Origin: Exiguobacterium sp. s48
GTDB lineage: Bacteria > Bacillota > Bacilli > Exiguobacteriales > Exiguobacteriaceae
Direction: 5' to 3'
DNA: 64,000 nt
Assembly (NCBI RefSeq): GCF_018617395.1
Contig: NZ_JACSKC010000001.1
Coordinates: forward strand, 1,736,001-1,800,000
The notes under the pieces were generated by a model. That model had not been told where the DNA came from and ran no database searches. It saw nothing but the letters and a program-made list of their open reading frames with translations. This document shows positions 16,550 to 26,211 of the stretch, piece after piece. The translations under genes and the position numbers were made by a program. Positions within the stretch are counted from its first letter, which is position 1; each line of letters starts with the position of its first letter.

Positions 16550-17592
16550 CACAATTGAACCGTGTTCGCAAACTCGATATCTGTTGCCAGTTCTCCATCA
16601 AGTGCATGGAGGTCGAAGTCTTCCCCATCGAGCCATTTTTGGAAGTCGAATATGACCGGATCGCGGTCTCCGCCTAGCGCGAACCACGTCTCGAGCGTTT
16701 CCGGGAAATAGGCTGCTGTATGAATCGTCCCCGCCCAGCTCTTGTACAATTCTGAAAAGACGCCTTTGTCGGTGTCGTTCATGAGACGAAACGCGCTCTC
16801 CGCATCTTGAATCAAGTGTTGCACGACCTTGATTTCCATCATGCGACGCGTGGAATCATCAAGATGATAGCGATTCTCGTGCTGCAGTAGTTCGAAATGA
16901 TTTGTACATATATTTGATTCTCGTACTTGTATATCTCGTGGTGTCGCCTCAATCACGCGTGTTTTCGACGACTTGTCATGAACGACATACGTGAATGATC
17001 CACGATGCGGAATCTCTTTTAATAAGTCGACTGCTTCTTCCACGGTCGCGCACGTTTCAAGAATAATGCGACCAATCATCTGGCAGACGAACCCGTCCCC
17101 CGGTCGACGACGATTGATAAAGTTATAGCCCATGGCGAGCCCTTTTTCATTCATCCCGTCCATACGTCCGGTGACGCGAGAGACCGGTCCGATGACCGCA
17201 TACCCATCCTCAGGTTGAAACACGTTGTAGCGACCGTCATATGTCATCGGATGATAGTCGTAATTCCGGACAAGGAAATTGTCCCCTGTCAAAATCGAAC
17301 ATCCACTGATTGGATTGTTGACGCGAAAATGTCCGAAATGAAGTAACGTATCATTGAGAGACAACTTCAGCTCATCTTGTAATCCAATCAACTCTTCCCA
17401 AATCTTCGGGGCGAATTCATCAAAGGCAGCTTTCGCCTCTACCGCATCAATCTCAAATCGGGGGACGCGCAGTTTCCATTGGTCCGTCCGATTCTCGAGC
17501 AATTGGCTTCGTTTAATATATTTCCCTTGAAATCGTCCGAAGTCATAATGACTCCCCCGAAATTGTGTCAGTTCACTAGAGAATTGTTGCAT
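16543..17592 (-). CDS. C45-type Ntn hydrolase / acyltransferase-like protein
   Basis: 349 residues. GCSILTGDNFLVRNYDYHP, GRMDGMNEKGLAMGYNFINRR and TYVVHDKSSKTRVIEATP match the linear amide C-N hydrolase / acyl-CoA:6-aminopenicillanate acyltransferase superfamily; Cys in SGCS (near residue 97) is the probable N-terminal nucleophile after self-cleavage of the leading peptide. Such enzymes cleave or transfer acyl groups on amides; the substrate is not evident. There is no signal peptide. GGGAGG precedes the ATG. Confidence 0.75.
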   Translation of the reverse strand: MQQFSSELTQFRGSHYDFGRFQGKYIKRSQLLENRTDQWKLRVPRFEIDAVEAKAAFDEFAPKIWEELIGLQDELKLSLNDTLLHFGHFRVNNPISGCSILTGDNFLVRNYDYHPMTYDGRYNVFQPEDGYAVIGPVSRVTGRMDGMNEKGLAMGYNFINRRRPGDGFVCQMIGRIILETCATVEEAVDLLKEIPHRGSFTYVVHDKSSKTRVIEATPRDIQVRESNICTNHFELLQHENRYHLDDSTRRMMEIKVVQHLIQDAESAFRLMNDTDKGVFSELYKSWAGTIHTAAYFPETLETWFALGGDRDPVIFDFQKWLDGEDFDLHALDGELATDIEFANTVQLWR

Positions 17593-17655
17593 GAAAAAAC
17601 CTCCCTTGCGCCCATTATAGCGGACGCACGAGAGGTCTGTCTGAAGTGAGACTGT

Positions 17656-19392
17656 TTATAACTTGAACTGTTGACTCATTCGCTGCATGTCTTCTGCCGT
17701 GCTCGATAAATCTTTAACGAGACGGTTCATCGTTTCGCTCGTCGCCGACATCTGTTCTGTCGAAGCGGCCACTTCCTCGTTTCCGGCCGTACTCTCTTCT
17801 GAGATTGAGGCGATTTCAGACAATCCATGTTGAATGTGGTCCTGGTTCGTCTTCACTCGATCGAGTTGACCGCGCATCGAACCCGTCAACTGTTGCATAT
17901 GACGAACGCTCTGTTCAATTTCCGTGAAGGCTCGCTTCGTCGATTCGAGTGTTGCTTTGCCTTCCTCTGCAGCCGCCATACTTTCTGTGAAGGTTTGACC
18001 GAGTGCAATCGAATTCTGTTTGACGCTTCCGACGATTTCTGAAATTTCACTGACGGACTCGGCAACACTGTCCGAAAGTTTGCGAATCTCCGAGGCGACG
18101 ACCGCAAATCCTTTTCCATGCTCGCCGGCACGGGCAGCTTCGATTGCTGCGTTCAAAGCAAGCAAGTTTGTCTGTTGTGAGATTTGACGAATCATTGTGA
18201 CCAGTTCCGTCACTTCGTCCGCTTGCTGTTCAAAATCGCGCACTTGTCCTTGTGATGTTTTCACTTGCGCATGGATATGTGTCATCTTGTGTACGGCATT
18301 CTCCATGTAATGGAGACCGTCCATCGTCACCCGACTGACGACTTCTGCCTGCTCGCTCACTTGTTCCCCGTCTGACGTCGTCTGTTCGACGAGACTCGAG
18401 AATTCGTTCATATGTTCGTACAAGCGCATCGTCAAGACGCTTTGGTTTTCCACGCCACTTGCGATTTCTTCCATCGTATAGGCGATTTGACGAGATGCAT
18501 CATTCACCTCTTCTGAAATACCCGAGACGTTCCCACTCTCATCCCGTACCGTTTGTGCCGACGTTTGAATTCCGGAAATCAAATCTTTTAACATATGGGT
18601 CATCTTGTCCATCGAGACCGTTAGGCGTTTAATTTCGTCATTTGATTTCAATCGAATGCTTTCAACCTCTGTTGTCGCAGTCGCCAAGTCTCCTGCAGCA
18701 ATCGATGTCGCCACTCGCTCCAGTGATCGGAGTGGATTCAACTTCCAACCGAGGTAGCGCCAAATGATAACTGCGGATACGGCAAGTAAAATGAGAAGTC
18801 CGATCAGGATTGGAATCAAGTTATCTTTTAAAACCTGTCCTGTAATGGCTTCGACTTCAGTCGCGGCCTTGTCAACGCCGAGCACCCCAATAATTTCACC
18901 GCCACGTTTAATCGGAACAAGAACGGTTACGTATTTTCCAAATTCGGGATCATCAATGATATCTGTCGTGACCGTTCCCCCTTGAAATGCAGCGGTCGCA
19001 CCTTCATATGTCATCGCTGTAGTGGGGGAACCAATCTCGGCGGCTTCCGCTTCATCTAATCCGTCTACGATAATTTGAACTTCCTTACCTTCCGTTGCGA
19101 GCGTATACACGTACATGGCACCAACTTGTTGACGATATGTATCCAATTCTTTTCGCAACTGCTCGTATTGTTCATTCTTTGTCGGATTTTTTATAAATGC
19201 TGAATATGTATCCACATCAAATCGTTCAGCAATCCGCTCTCCATCCTCAATCATTGTTGCATGTAGTGTACTTAGTACAGCAGAATTCGTACTAAAATAT
19301 TGAACCACTCCGAACGCGACGATGAGCAGCGTAACGAAGACTAACATCGCTGCTAAAATTCGTGTCTGCAACGATTGTGATTTCTGTTTCAT
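17656..19392 (-). CDS. Methyl-accepting chemotaxis protein
   Basis: 578 residues: membrane helix 12-31, extracellular cache-like sensor 35-190, second helix 192-211, HAMP domain to about 265, then a long coiled-coil signalling domain containing the conserved hairpin tip [38 protein letters not shown]. It senses an unknown ligand and controls CheA. No CheR-tethering pentapeptide is at the C-terminus. Upstream, TCCGATAA (minus strand, 19423-19430) resembles the -10 element of SigD promoters, in line with a motility regulon gene. Confidence 0.93.
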   Translation of the reverse strand: MKQKSQSLQTRILAAMLVFVTLLIVAFGVVQYFSTNSAVLSTLHATMIEDGERIAERFDVDTYSAFIKNPTKNEQYEQLRKELDTYRQQVGAMYVYTLATEGKEVQIIVDGLDEAEAAEIGSPTTAMTYEGATAAFQGGTVTTDIIDDPEFGKYVTVLVPIKRGGEIIGVLGVDKAATEVEAITGQVLKDNLIPILIGLLILLAVSAVIIWRYLGWKLNPLRSLERVATSIAAGDLATATTEVESIRLKSNDEIKRLTVSMDKMTHMLKDLISGIQTSAQTVRDESGNVSGISEEVNDASRQIAYTMEEIASGVENQSVLTMRLYEHMNEFSSLVEQTTSDGEQVSEQAEVVSRVTMDGLHYMENAVHKMTHIHAQVKTSQGQVRDFEQQADEVTELVTMIRQISQQTNLLALNAAIEAARAGEHGKGFAVVASEIRKLSDSVAESVSEISEIVGSVKQNSIALGQTFTESMAAAEEGKATLESTKRAFTEIEQSVRHMQQLTGSMRGQLDRVKTNQDHIQHGLSEIASISEESTAGNEEVAASTEQMSATSETMNRLVKDLSSTAEDMQRMSQQFKL

Positions 19393-19420
19393 TCTGATCC
19401 CTCCATTTTTTCCTTACTCT

Positions 19421-19430
19421 ATTTATCGGA
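19421..19430 (-). promoter_or_regulatory. SigD-like -10 element before the chemoreceptor gene
   Basis: On the minus strand TCCGATAAAT matches seven of eight bases of the SigD -10 consensus GCCGATAA/T. A good -35 (TAAA) at the usual distance is missing, so this is tentative. Confidence 0.35.
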
Positions 19431-19450
19431 TAGAACGGACTTATCTCCAC

Positions 19451-19487
19451 AAAAAAACAGACGATTTTCGACAAAATCGTCTGTTTC
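19451..19487 (-). terminator. Strong intrinsic terminator
   Basis: Twelve-bp perfect arms ACAGACGATTTT / AAAATCGTCTGT with a 4-nt loop and seven U residues on the minus strand. It ends the epuA-fabZ-lipoprotein unit before the chemoreceptor gene. Confidence 0.9.
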
Positions 19488-19942
19488 TACTTCGTATTTG
19501 TCGAATCGATGACTTCAAGTGGAATCGTGACCTCTGCTTCGCCTTCCTCTACGAGATGGAAGAGTGGCAGAGTTTCGGAGATGAACAAATCGGGATCGAC
19601 ATCTGTTTGATATTCATACGTACGAATATCTTCTTCCCGCTCTGCAATCAGTTCCCCGAACGGAATCGCGACTCGTTCACCTTCGACCTCATAACTCATG
19701 ACCGTTGTCGGATCGAGACGGCGATTTTCAAGCATACGAATCGTGAAGAGCATCGTCGTGTTGTTCGTCCGTTCAAGTGAGACTGCCATCGCGTCGGACT
19801 GCCCAGCCCGTTTCTCAATCATTGTCTCTCCCACGTTTTGCTCATATACAACATTCTCATCGTTCGACTCTTTCGTTTGAAATTGTTGACAGCCCACAAT
19901 CGTCATTAAGCCGACTAGTAATACAATGACTAAAGCACGCAT
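19487..19942 (-). CDS. Lipoprotein, unknown function
   Basis: 151 residues, lipobox IVGC (Cys18), then a mostly beta-type extracytoplasmic domain of about 130 residues with no motif I recognise. An AAGGAG site lies 7 nt before the ATG. It starts 11 bp after fabZ and is the last gene of a three-gene unit, so its expression is tied to fatty-acid synthesis genes. Whether it has an envelope role is only suggested by this position. Confidence 0.7.
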   Translation of the reverse strand: MRALVIVLLVGLMTIVGCQQFQTKESNDENVVYEQNVGETMIEKRAGQSDAMAVSLERTNNTTMLFTIRMLENRRLDPTTVMSYEVEGERVAIPFGELIAEREEDIRTYEYQTDVDPDLFISETLPLFHLVEEGEAEVTIPLEVIDSTNTK

Positions 19943-19953
19943 CCCATTTCTCC

Positions 19954-20376
19954 TTACTTCAAGGCGAAAGTGAGTTCTGCTTCACAAGCAACTTCTCCAT
20001 CGACCGTAGCCACGGCACGTCCTTTACCGATTGGACCACGTATTTTCATGATTTCTACCTCGAGGCGAAGCTGATCACCTGGGACGACTTGGCGTTTGAA
20101 ACGACAGTTGTCAATCCCTGCGAAAAAGGCAAGTTTGCCTCGATTCGATTCGTCTTTCAACATCGCAAAAGCACCGACCTGAGCGAGTGCCTCAACAATC
20201 AAGACGCCTGGCATGACGTTATAGTCTGGGAAATGCCCGTTAAAGAACTCTTCGTTCGCCGTGACATTTTTTAATCCGACAGCACGTTTCTTTTCTTCGA
20301 CTTCAATAATTCGATCAATCAATAGAAACGGGTATCTGTGTGGGATTACTTCTTTAATTTGCTCAATTGTATACAT
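19954..20376 (-). CDS. fabZ: 3-hydroxyacyl-[acyl-carrier-protein] dehydratase
   Basis: 140 residues with the hot-dog fold signature [12 protein letters not shown] (catalytic His) and [21 protein letters not shown] (catalytic Glu). It dehydrates 3-hydroxyacyl-ACP in fatty-acid elongation. Length is normal. The position near flhO/flhP and mscL matches B. subtilis ywpB. It is preceded at 13 bp or so by the small EpuA-like gene. Confidence 0.96.
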   Translation of the reverse strand: MYTIEQIKEVIPHRYPFLLIDRIIEVEEKKRAVGLKNVTANEEFFNGHFPDYNVMPGVLIVEALAQVGAFAMLKDESNRGKLAFFAGIDNCRFKRQVVPGDQLRLEVEIMKIRGPIGKGRAVATVDGEVACEAELTFALK

Positions 20377-20389
20377 CCATCCACCGCCT

Positions 20390-20650
20390 TTAAGAGGTTA
20401 GCCAAAAATCGGTGATATGGCGCCAGGTTTCGATATCAAACACGTCTTTCCAGTCCCCTCCGCCAATGACGCTATACCCAATGATCGCTCCAAGGGCGAG
20501 CATTGCGATTGCCAACACTAAAACAACGAGGACCCGGAGTAAAATCGGGAATCGGCGATGATTTGATAATCGCGATCGTTTTTTCTGCTCCGTCTCTTGT
20601 TCTGGTGAACCTTTTTGTTCTTCCGAACTTGTTTGTTCATCGTTCGCCAC
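20390..20650 (-). CDS. EpuA-like small membrane protein (annotated RNA polymerase subunit beta type)
   Basis: 86 residues from GTG 20650, which has AAAGGA 9 nt upstream; a TTG at 20656 is only 3 nt from it. A charged, Glu/Gln/Lys-rich N-terminal half is followed by one membrane helix ([20 protein letters not shown]) and a conserved tail [25 protein letters not shown]. This tail is the signature of the EpuA family, often labelled DNA-directed RNA polymerase subunit beta. No polymerase role can be inferred from the sequence. First gene of the fabZ unit. Confidence 0.75.
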   Translation of the reverse strand: MANDEQTSSEEQKGSPEQETEQKKRSRLSNHRRFPILLRVLVVLVLAIAMLALGAIIGYSVIGGGDWKDVFDIETWRHITDFWLTS

Positions 20651-20844
20651 GTCCAACCATCCTTTCAGCTAAAATGATTATATCATATTAGTACCTGGTA
20701 TTAAAATGCGTAAATTGCTACCTTTTTAGTGTACCCTATGCACAAATGTCGAACAAGCATCCTTCCCTGACAGAAGCTGAACGATTTTTTCCTTTCATCA
20801 TAAATATGCTACGCTTATGCTATTCAATGTCAGGAGGTTTGTAT

Positions 20845-21222
20845 ATGTTAAAAGAATTTAAAAAATTCGCGATGCGCGGGAATGTCATCGATCTCGCTAT
20901 CGCTGTCGTACTCGGTGCGGCGTTCACAGCCATCGTGAACTCGCTCGTCAATGATATTTTTATGCCGCTTCTCGGAATCATTATCGGAGGAATTGATTTT
21001 TCGAACTTAAAAGCGAGCGTGCTTGGAGTGGACGTCTTATACGGGAACTTCATCCAACAGATTGTATCGTTCATCTTGATTGCTTTTGCCCTCTTCCTAA
21101 TCGTCAAGGTCATCAATCGTCTACAACGTGAGAAGGAAGTGGAAGAAGCTGCTATTCCGACTCCAACGAAAGAAGAGCAACTGTTGACGGAGATTCGTGA
21201 TTTATTAAAAAATCGTTCTTGA
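20845..21222 (+). CDS. mscL: Large-conductance mechanosensitive channel
   Basis: 125 residues from ATG 20845 with AGGAGGT 6 nt upstream; an ORF extension to 20746 has no ribosome site and would add an atypical N-terminus. [34 protein letters not shown] matches TM1 and its Gly-rich gate, and [23 protein letters not shown] is TM2, followed by the charged C-terminal helix ending EIRDLLK. It opens as an emergency valve on hypo-osmotic shock. Confidence 0.96.
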   Translation: MLKEFKKFAMRGNVIDLAIAVVLGAAFTAIVNSLVNDIFMPLLGIIIGGIDFSNLKASVLGVDVLYGNFIQQIVSFILIAFALFLIVKVINRLQREKEVEEAAIPTPTKEEQLLTEIRDLLKNRS

Positions 21223-21230
21223 TGAACACG

Positions 21231-21261
21231 AAAGCGCCCGACTATTGTCGAGGCGCCTTTT
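21231..21261. terminator. Bidirectional intrinsic terminator
   Basis: GCGCCCGAC / GTCGAGGCGC arms (one mismatch) followed by CTTTTC. It lies between mscL and the convergent glycerate kinase gene and contains the kinase stop codon. Confidence 0.75.
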
Positions 21262-22345
21262 CAATGACATGACGTACGCGTTGGACCGCACTCGTCAGTA
21301 ACGGAGCAGCTTCCCAAATTGCTTCTTCTAACGTCATAATGCGTGATACGATCGGGAATATTGCGATGATTCCGGATTCTAGATGAGAGGTGAAGTCAGA
21401 CTGTCCGGTGAAAACAAGTGTCGGAACTCCATGCGTATGCGCAAGCCGTGCCAAGCCATAAGGAGCCTTTCCTTCAAGACTCTGCACATCAAATTTTCCT
21501 TCACCGGTGATGAGCCAATCTGCACTCTTGATTTGTTCTTCAAATTTAGACCACCTGACCACTTCTTCGATGCCACTCACATAGGTTGCGCCAAGCTGCA
21601 ATAGCGCAAAGCCGATACCGCCAGCTGCCCCGGCCCCACGTACTGCTCGCATATCCCGTTCAAAACAATTCGCATAGTCATGAAGGATGCGGTCATAAGG
21701 CACTGTATCGTTCGTTGCCAATCCTTTCTGCCCTCCGAATACGAACGCCGCCCCGTTCTCTCCAGTTAACGGATTTCGTACATCGGATGCGATTCGCCAC
21801 TCGACCTCACGTACCCTCGGATCGAGTCCCGACCAATCAATGGATCTTACGTCTTGAAGTTGATGCGGGATGGAAGGGGTGATACTCCCGAATGCATCAA
21901 GAAAACGAACCCCTAGCACTTCAAGCATCCCTTTTCCACCATCAATCGTTCCGCTTCCCCCGAGTCCGATTGTGACGACCTTCGCTCCGCGGTTTAACGC
22001 CTGTATCATCTGATGACCCACTCCGACTGAACTGTAGCGCCACGGGTCGACATGGGAGATGAGCGTTAGTCCTGTCGTTTCTGCCACTTCGATGACCGCA
22101 TGCCGCGTTGACGGATTGAAACCGAAACGTGCAACGCGTTTTGTTCCGTCCAAGCACATGACGTTTTCTTCTATGACGGTCCCATCCGCATGCATCACAA
22201 GCCAGGCGTCCAAAAAACCTTCTCCCCCATCAGAAATCGGAATGCACGTTACGTCATGACCTATAAGTGCTCGACTGACCGCTTGATTGGCTTCCCCACT
22301 CGAAAGTGAGCCTTTGAATGAATCCATCGCGACCACAATCCGCAT
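21242..22345 (-). CDS. glxK: Glycerate kinase
   Basis: 367 residues of the glycerate kinase type 1 family: start MRIVVAMDSFKGSLSSGEAN, then PISDGGEGFLDAW, GLGGSGTIDGGKGMLEVLG and ITGEGKFDVQSLEGKAPYGLAR. It phosphorylates glycerate with ATP to 2- or 3-phosphoglycerate, returning glycerate to glycolysis. GGAGGGGAA precedes the ATG. Single gene between the mscL terminator and the flhP terminator. Confidence 0.93.
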   Translation of the reverse strand: MRIVVAMDSFKGSLSSGEANQAVSRALIGHDVTCIPISDGGEGFLDAWLVMHADGTVIEENVMCLDGTKRVARFGFNPSTRHAVIEVAETTGLTLISHVDPWRYSSVGVGHQMIQALNRGAKVVTIGLGGSGTIDGGKGMLEVLGVRFLDAFGSITPSIPHQLQDVRSIDWSGLDPRVREVEWRIASDVRNPLTGENGAAFVFGGQKGLATNDTVPYDRILHDYANCFERDMRAVRGAGAAGGIGFALLQLGATYVSGIEEVVRWSKFEEQIKSADWLITGEGKFDVQSLEGKAPYGLARLAHTHGVPTLVFTGQSDFTSHLESGIIAIFPIVSRIMTLEEAIWEAAPLLTSAVQRVRHVIEKAPRQ

Positions 22346-22367
22346 CGCCCGTTCCCCTCCTTACTAT

Positions 22368-22398
22368 AAAAAAGCCGCTTCTCGACTTGAGAAGCGGT
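22368..22398 (-). terminator. Intrinsic terminator after flhP
   Basis: Perfect 9-bp arms CCGCTTCTC / GAGAAGCGG with a 5-nt loop; six U residues follow on the minus strand. Confidence 0.9.
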
Positions 22399-22403
22399 AT
22401 GCG

Positions 22404-23186
22404 TTATGGTCGTAATGCCGTGACGAGGCCCATCATTTGATCACTCATCGAAAGAGCACGTGAGTTCATTTGATACGCTCGTTGCGTAATCGTCATATCC
22501 GTCATTTCTTTTGTCAAATCGACGTTAGACGATTCTAGTGTCCCTTCAATCAACAGATTTCCGAGCGGACGATCCACTTCGGTCTCCAAATCCGCTGCAA
22601 ACACGTTATCTCCGAGTGGACGTAATTCCGACGTGTTTCGGACTTCCACGATGTCGAGACGTCCGAACTCTTGTTCCACGCCGTTCACACTCGCCACGAC
22701 GACACCGTCTTGACGAATCCGATGATTCGTTGCGTCATTCGGCATCGTGATCGGATTGCCGTTATCCCCAAGAAGCGGATTACCGTTCACATCGACGAGC
22801 GTCGTCTCGTCACCGACCGATAATTGCATGTTTCCGCTTCGTGTCACCCCAACGCCATTCGGTGTGTCCACGACGAAAAATTGACGGCTCGCCTTCAAAA
22901 AGACGTCCAATCCGCGATCGGTCGTACGCACTTGTCCGATGTTGAACTGTTGGGTGATATCGGCGACGTGTCCACCGACTCCGATTCGAATTCCGTTCGG
23001 TGTGTCTCGTCCGACTTCAAATTCAGGGCGTGGTTGATTGTTATACGCTTGTGATAGCAGAGAAGCAAAGTTCCCTTGTTGGCGCTTGAAGCCGACCGTA
23101 TCAACGTTCGCGATGTTATGACCGGTCACATCCAATTGACGTTGAAGTTGCGACAGCGAGTTGACCGAGTTATAAATGGACTGCAT
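22404..23186 (-). CDS. flhP: Flagellar basal-body rod protein FlhP
   Basis: 260 residues of the FlgG/FlgF family: N-terminal heptad region NSVNSLSQLQRQLDVTGHNIANVDTVGFKR and C-terminal LIEGTLESSNVDLTKEMTDMTITQRAYQMNSR. Together with FlhO it forms a part of the distal rod of the Gram-positive flagellum. It is exported by the flagellar type III system, so no signal peptide is expected. Starts 12 bp after flhO, with AAGGAGG before ATG. Order mbl-flhO-flhP-fabZ is that of B. subtilis, with extra genes between. Confidence 0.92.
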   Translation of the reverse strand: MQSIYNSVNSLSQLQRQLDVTGHNIANVDTVGFKRQQGNFASLLSQAYNNQPRPEFEVGRDTPNGIRIGVGGHVADITQQFNIGQVRTTDRGLDVFLKASRQFFVVDTPNGVGVTRSGNMQLSVGDETTLVDVNGNPLLGDNGNPITMPNDATNHRIRQDGVVVASVNGVEQEFGRLDIVEVRNTSELRPLGDNVFAADLETEVDRPLGNLLIEGTLESSNVDLTKEMTDMTITQRAYQMNSRALSMSDQMMGLVTALRP

Positions 23187-23197
23187 GGTGTTCCTCC

Positions 23198-23971
23198 TTA
23201 ACGAATACGAGCGATTTCGATTGCTCGCTCGGCACTTTTATCATACGCTTGGACGACTTTTTGATTCGCTTCAAACTGACGATACGTCATCATCAAATCT
23301 GCCATCGTCTGATCGAGGTTGACGTTCGCTTCTTCAATAAATCCTTGTAGTACTTCGACCTGGGCCGGTGCCGGCGCATCCCCCGTCACACGCCAGTCAT
23401 TCCCGACTTGTTCAAGCGTCGTCAAGTCATCGATTTGATAAGCGCCGAGTGTCGCCACATTTTGTCCGAGAGAAGTGATGGTCCCATCTTTTCCTACTTG
23501 AAACTCACTCGATGGAAGTTGAATTCGTTCTCCTTCATCAGAAAGGATATAGCCGCCGTCCGCAGAACGAAGGAAGAGCGCCTCATCGATTGAGAAGCGT
23601 CCGTTTGTCGTATATAACGTTTCGTCGCCTTGTTCGACTGCAAACATCGGGGCTCCCGCAAAATCAGTGGGCGCCTTTAAGTAAATATCGGTCGGGCTAC
23701 CAGATTCAGTGATACTTCCAGCTGAGAAACGAGGCATTGTTTCTTGAAGATAAACACCCATCGATAAAGTTCCTACTTCTCCCTTCACGCGCGATTTCGC
23801 GTTATCCGGATTGCTGACTTGTGCGAGCAGCATCTCTGGGAACGAACGAACCACGCCGTCAGACGCTTTGAAGCCTGGTGTTCTCACATTACCAAGGTTA
23901 TTGCTCAAAATCTCTTGTTGGCGCTGCAGGGCATTCATCGCTCCAGCTGCTGTATATAATCCGCGTAGCAT
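23198..23971 (-). CDS. flhO: Flagellar basal-body rod protein FlhO
   Basis: 257 residues from ATG 23971, chosen because AAGGAAG lies upstream and the product then begins MLRGLYTAAGAMNALQRQQEILSNNLGNVRTPGFK, the conserved N-terminus of FlgF/FlgG-type rod proteins. The C-terminal part FIEEANVNLDQTMADLMMTYRQFEANQKVVQ is the second half of the same coiled-coil module. First gene of the flhOP pair. Confidence 0.92.
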   Translation of the reverse strand: MLRGLYTAAGAMNALQRQQEILSNNLGNVRTPGFKASDGVVRSFPEMLLAQVSNPDNAKSRVKGEVGTLSMGVYLQETMPRFSAGSITESGSPTDIYLKAPTDFAGAPMFAVEQGDETLYTTNGRFSIDEALFLRSADGGYILSDEGERIQLPSSEFQVGKDGTITSLGQNVATLGAYQIDDLTTLEQVGNDWRVTGDAPAPAQVEVLQGFIEEANVNLDQTMADLMMTYRQFEANQKVVQAYDKSAERAIEIARIR

Positions 23972-24047
23972 AATCGTCTTCCTTTCATCCTGTAACATGA
24001 TTCACTCTCTATATCGTACCAAACGAGCGTGACATTCACCGTTTTTT

Positions 24048-24082
24048 CAAAAAAAGTTCATCCCAAAATTAGGATGAACTTT
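24048..24082 (-). terminator. Intrinsic terminator after the sensor kinase
   Basis: Perfect 11-bp arms AAAGTTCATCC / GGATGAACTTT; A-rich tract at 24047-24053 gives U residues on the minus strand. It overlaps the end of the kinase gene. Confidence 0.85.
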
Positions 24083-26024
24083 CTTCGTTGACATGATCGA
24101 CCATCGGTAACTCGACAATCATCGTCGTTCCTTCTCCAAGTTGAGATTGAACAGAGATGGTACCACCGTGCAATTGAACGATTTCTTTACAGATCGCTAA
24201 TCCTAATCCGGTTCCACCGATGCGTTTACTTTCTTCCGAGGCCGAACGATAAAACTTATCAAAGATTCGCGTCGCATCTTCTTCCGAAAGACCTAACCCT
24301 TCGTCCGTGATTCCGACTCGAATCGAATCACCTTCACACGTGACATCGACCGTCACATTCCCACCGTTTGGTGAATATTTGATGGCATTGTTCAGGATAT
24401 TTGAGAAGACTTGACGCAATTGGGCCGGATCTCCTGCGACGAATAGCGATTCGTCACAATCAAAATGGAAGAAATGATGTTCCGTCGACCCTGCATGAAT
24501 CTCTAGCAAGTCAGATAGTAAATCATACAAACTCTCCACTTTAAATTCCGGTGCTCCCATCCCTGCCTCCATTTTTTGAACATCTAACAAATCACTGACA
24601 AGGCGCTCGAGACGTTTCGTCTCACTCGCAATCATGTCTAAATAGCGTTCTCGTTTCGCGTTCTCCAATTGACGGCTTTTGAGTAGTTCTGAAAAACCGA
24701 GAATCGAGGTAAGAGGCGTCCGCAGTTCATGAGATACTGTCGCCACAAGTTCTGTTTTCATCCGATTGATTTCTGTTTCCTGGGTAATATCTCGTGACAC
24801 GAAGATGACACCTGCGCGTTCATTTTGAAGATCAATCGGTTCTGCATACATTCGAATCGTTTTCTGACCATCCTGCATCGTATACGTGAATGTTTCGTCG
24901 AACATGCCTTCTTCTTTGGCACGCTTCGTGAACTGATTTAGTCCCTCTTTGTCGTCAATCTGATCCATGAACATCGGGTAATACATCGCAATCGGGTATA
25001 GACTGCTCCGTTCAGTTGTTGGAATCGGATGTTCATATAAGTCAAAGAGCGCACTGTTACCAAAACGTTCATTCGTCTTGAGTTCCGTGTAGACGATAGA
25101 GTCACGCATCGTATGCAAAATTCGGGCGGTCTTCTCACGTTCGAGATCTACTTGATCTTGTTGATTCCGAAGTGAAGTTGCCATCTCGTTAAATGCTTTG
25201 GATAATTGCCCGACTTCATTTTTTAACGGTTTGATTGGAATGAGCGTTGCGCTAGGGTTACTCGCAAGCCGCTCACTGTTCATCATGAGTGTCTGTAATT
25301 GATTTGTCAGTCTTAGGATATAAGGCTGTAATCCCACAAACAGCAAGAAGAGTGCCCCGAGTAGGATCAACAACCACATCCACTGGGCCTTCACTAACTG
25401 TTTCGAGAGCGCATCGCGTAATTCACTCTCCTGAAAATCAAGATTTTGTCGGTAGTCAGTAAAGACCGATTCCATATCGACGATGCTCGCACTCATATCC
25501 GCCGCACTACTTGAATTTAGTTTGAATCGCGTCTGTGTGGACGTTTCATTTTTCGGCATGAATTGTCCGACGGTACGCATCTGTAGAAAAGATTCATCAA
25601 TCTCTCCCGCTTGTTTTGCAATCACGTATTGTTCAAGAGCCGGCATGACACGGGTCGTGTATATCGAGAAGAGAAGTCTCGCATCTTTTGCGAACTGTGT
25701 CTCGTCTTCGTTGCTGGCTTGTGTTTCAAACCAGGTCGTCTGTTCATCAATGTTCGTTTGAGCTGCTCGTACTTCTTCTAATAGAGCACTTTCTCCCAGC
25801 AGGACGTGCCCTCGTAATTCATATTGCATCGATTGCCACGTTTCAAACAAGTCTGTCGCCCGTGCACGTTGCTCACTGATTCGTTCTAATTGGACGGTCG
25901 TCTCTTGAATCGACTGTTGGGTATAAAAATAGGTCCCAACCGAGGTAAACGTCACTAAAGCAATCAATATATAAAAAATCGTCAAGACTTGTCGACTAAT
26001 TCGTTGCTCAATCCAACGTTTCAT
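24069..26024 (-). CDS. Membrane sensor histidine kinase (HAMP-PAS-HisKA), orphan
   Basis: 651 residues from ATG 26024, preceded by GAAGGAAGAAGG; a longer in-frame start at 26090 has none. Helix 12-33, an extracytoplasmic helical sensor of about 200 residues with the look of a CHASE3/four-helix-bundle domain, a second helix, HAMP, a PAS-like segment (FGNSALFDLYEHP...GVIFVSRDITQETE), HisKA (VSHELRTPLTSILGFSELL) and HATPase_c (NNAIKYSPNGG, DEGLGLS, GTGLGLAI). No response regulator is adjacent. The gene is divergent from a LytS-type kinase and lies next to flagellar genes; its function is unknown. Confidence 0.92.
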   Translation of the reverse strand: MKRWIEQRISRQVLTIFYILIALVTFTSVGTYFYTQQSIQETTVQLERISEQRARATDLFETWQSMQYELRGHVLLGESALLEEVRAAQTNIDEQTTWFETQASNEDETQFAKDARLLFSIYTTRVMPALEQYVIAKQAGEIDESFLQMRTVGQFMPKNETSTQTRFKLNSSSAADMSASIVDMESVFTDYRQNLDFQESELRDALSKQLVKAQWMWLLILLGALFLLFVGLQPYILRLTNQLQTLMMNSERLASNPSATLIPIKPLKNEVGQLSKAFNEMATSLRNQQDQVDLEREKTARILHTMRDSIVYTELKTNERFGNSALFDLYEHPIPTTERSSLYPIAMYYPMFMDQIDDKEGLNQFTKRAKEEGMFDETFTYTMQDGQKTIRMYAEPIDLQNERAGVIFVSRDITQETEINRMKTELVATVSHELRTPLTSILGFSELLKSRQLENAKRERYLDMIASETKRLERLVSDLLDVQKMEAGMGAPEFKVESLYDLLSDLLEIHAGSTEHHFFHFDCDESLFVAGDPAQLRQVFSNILNNAIKYSPNGGNVTVDVTCEGDSIRVGITDEGLGLSEEDATRIFDKFYRSASEESKRIGGTGLGLAICKEIVQLHGGTISVQSQLGEGTTMIVELPMVDHVNEESSS

Positions 26025-26211
26025 GGAATGCCTTCTTCCTTCACTCTTAGAATGCCTCACCTCGTACGGTGAATGACTTTTTCTGTTCAAACAAAAAAAG
26101 TTCGGGTACGATGATGAGACGGAGAGTCACTTCAAAAAATCCATTCACCTAATAGGAAGAATAACGTAAGGACCTCACAAGAAACTCACAAAGATTGAAG
26201 GGAATGTGCAC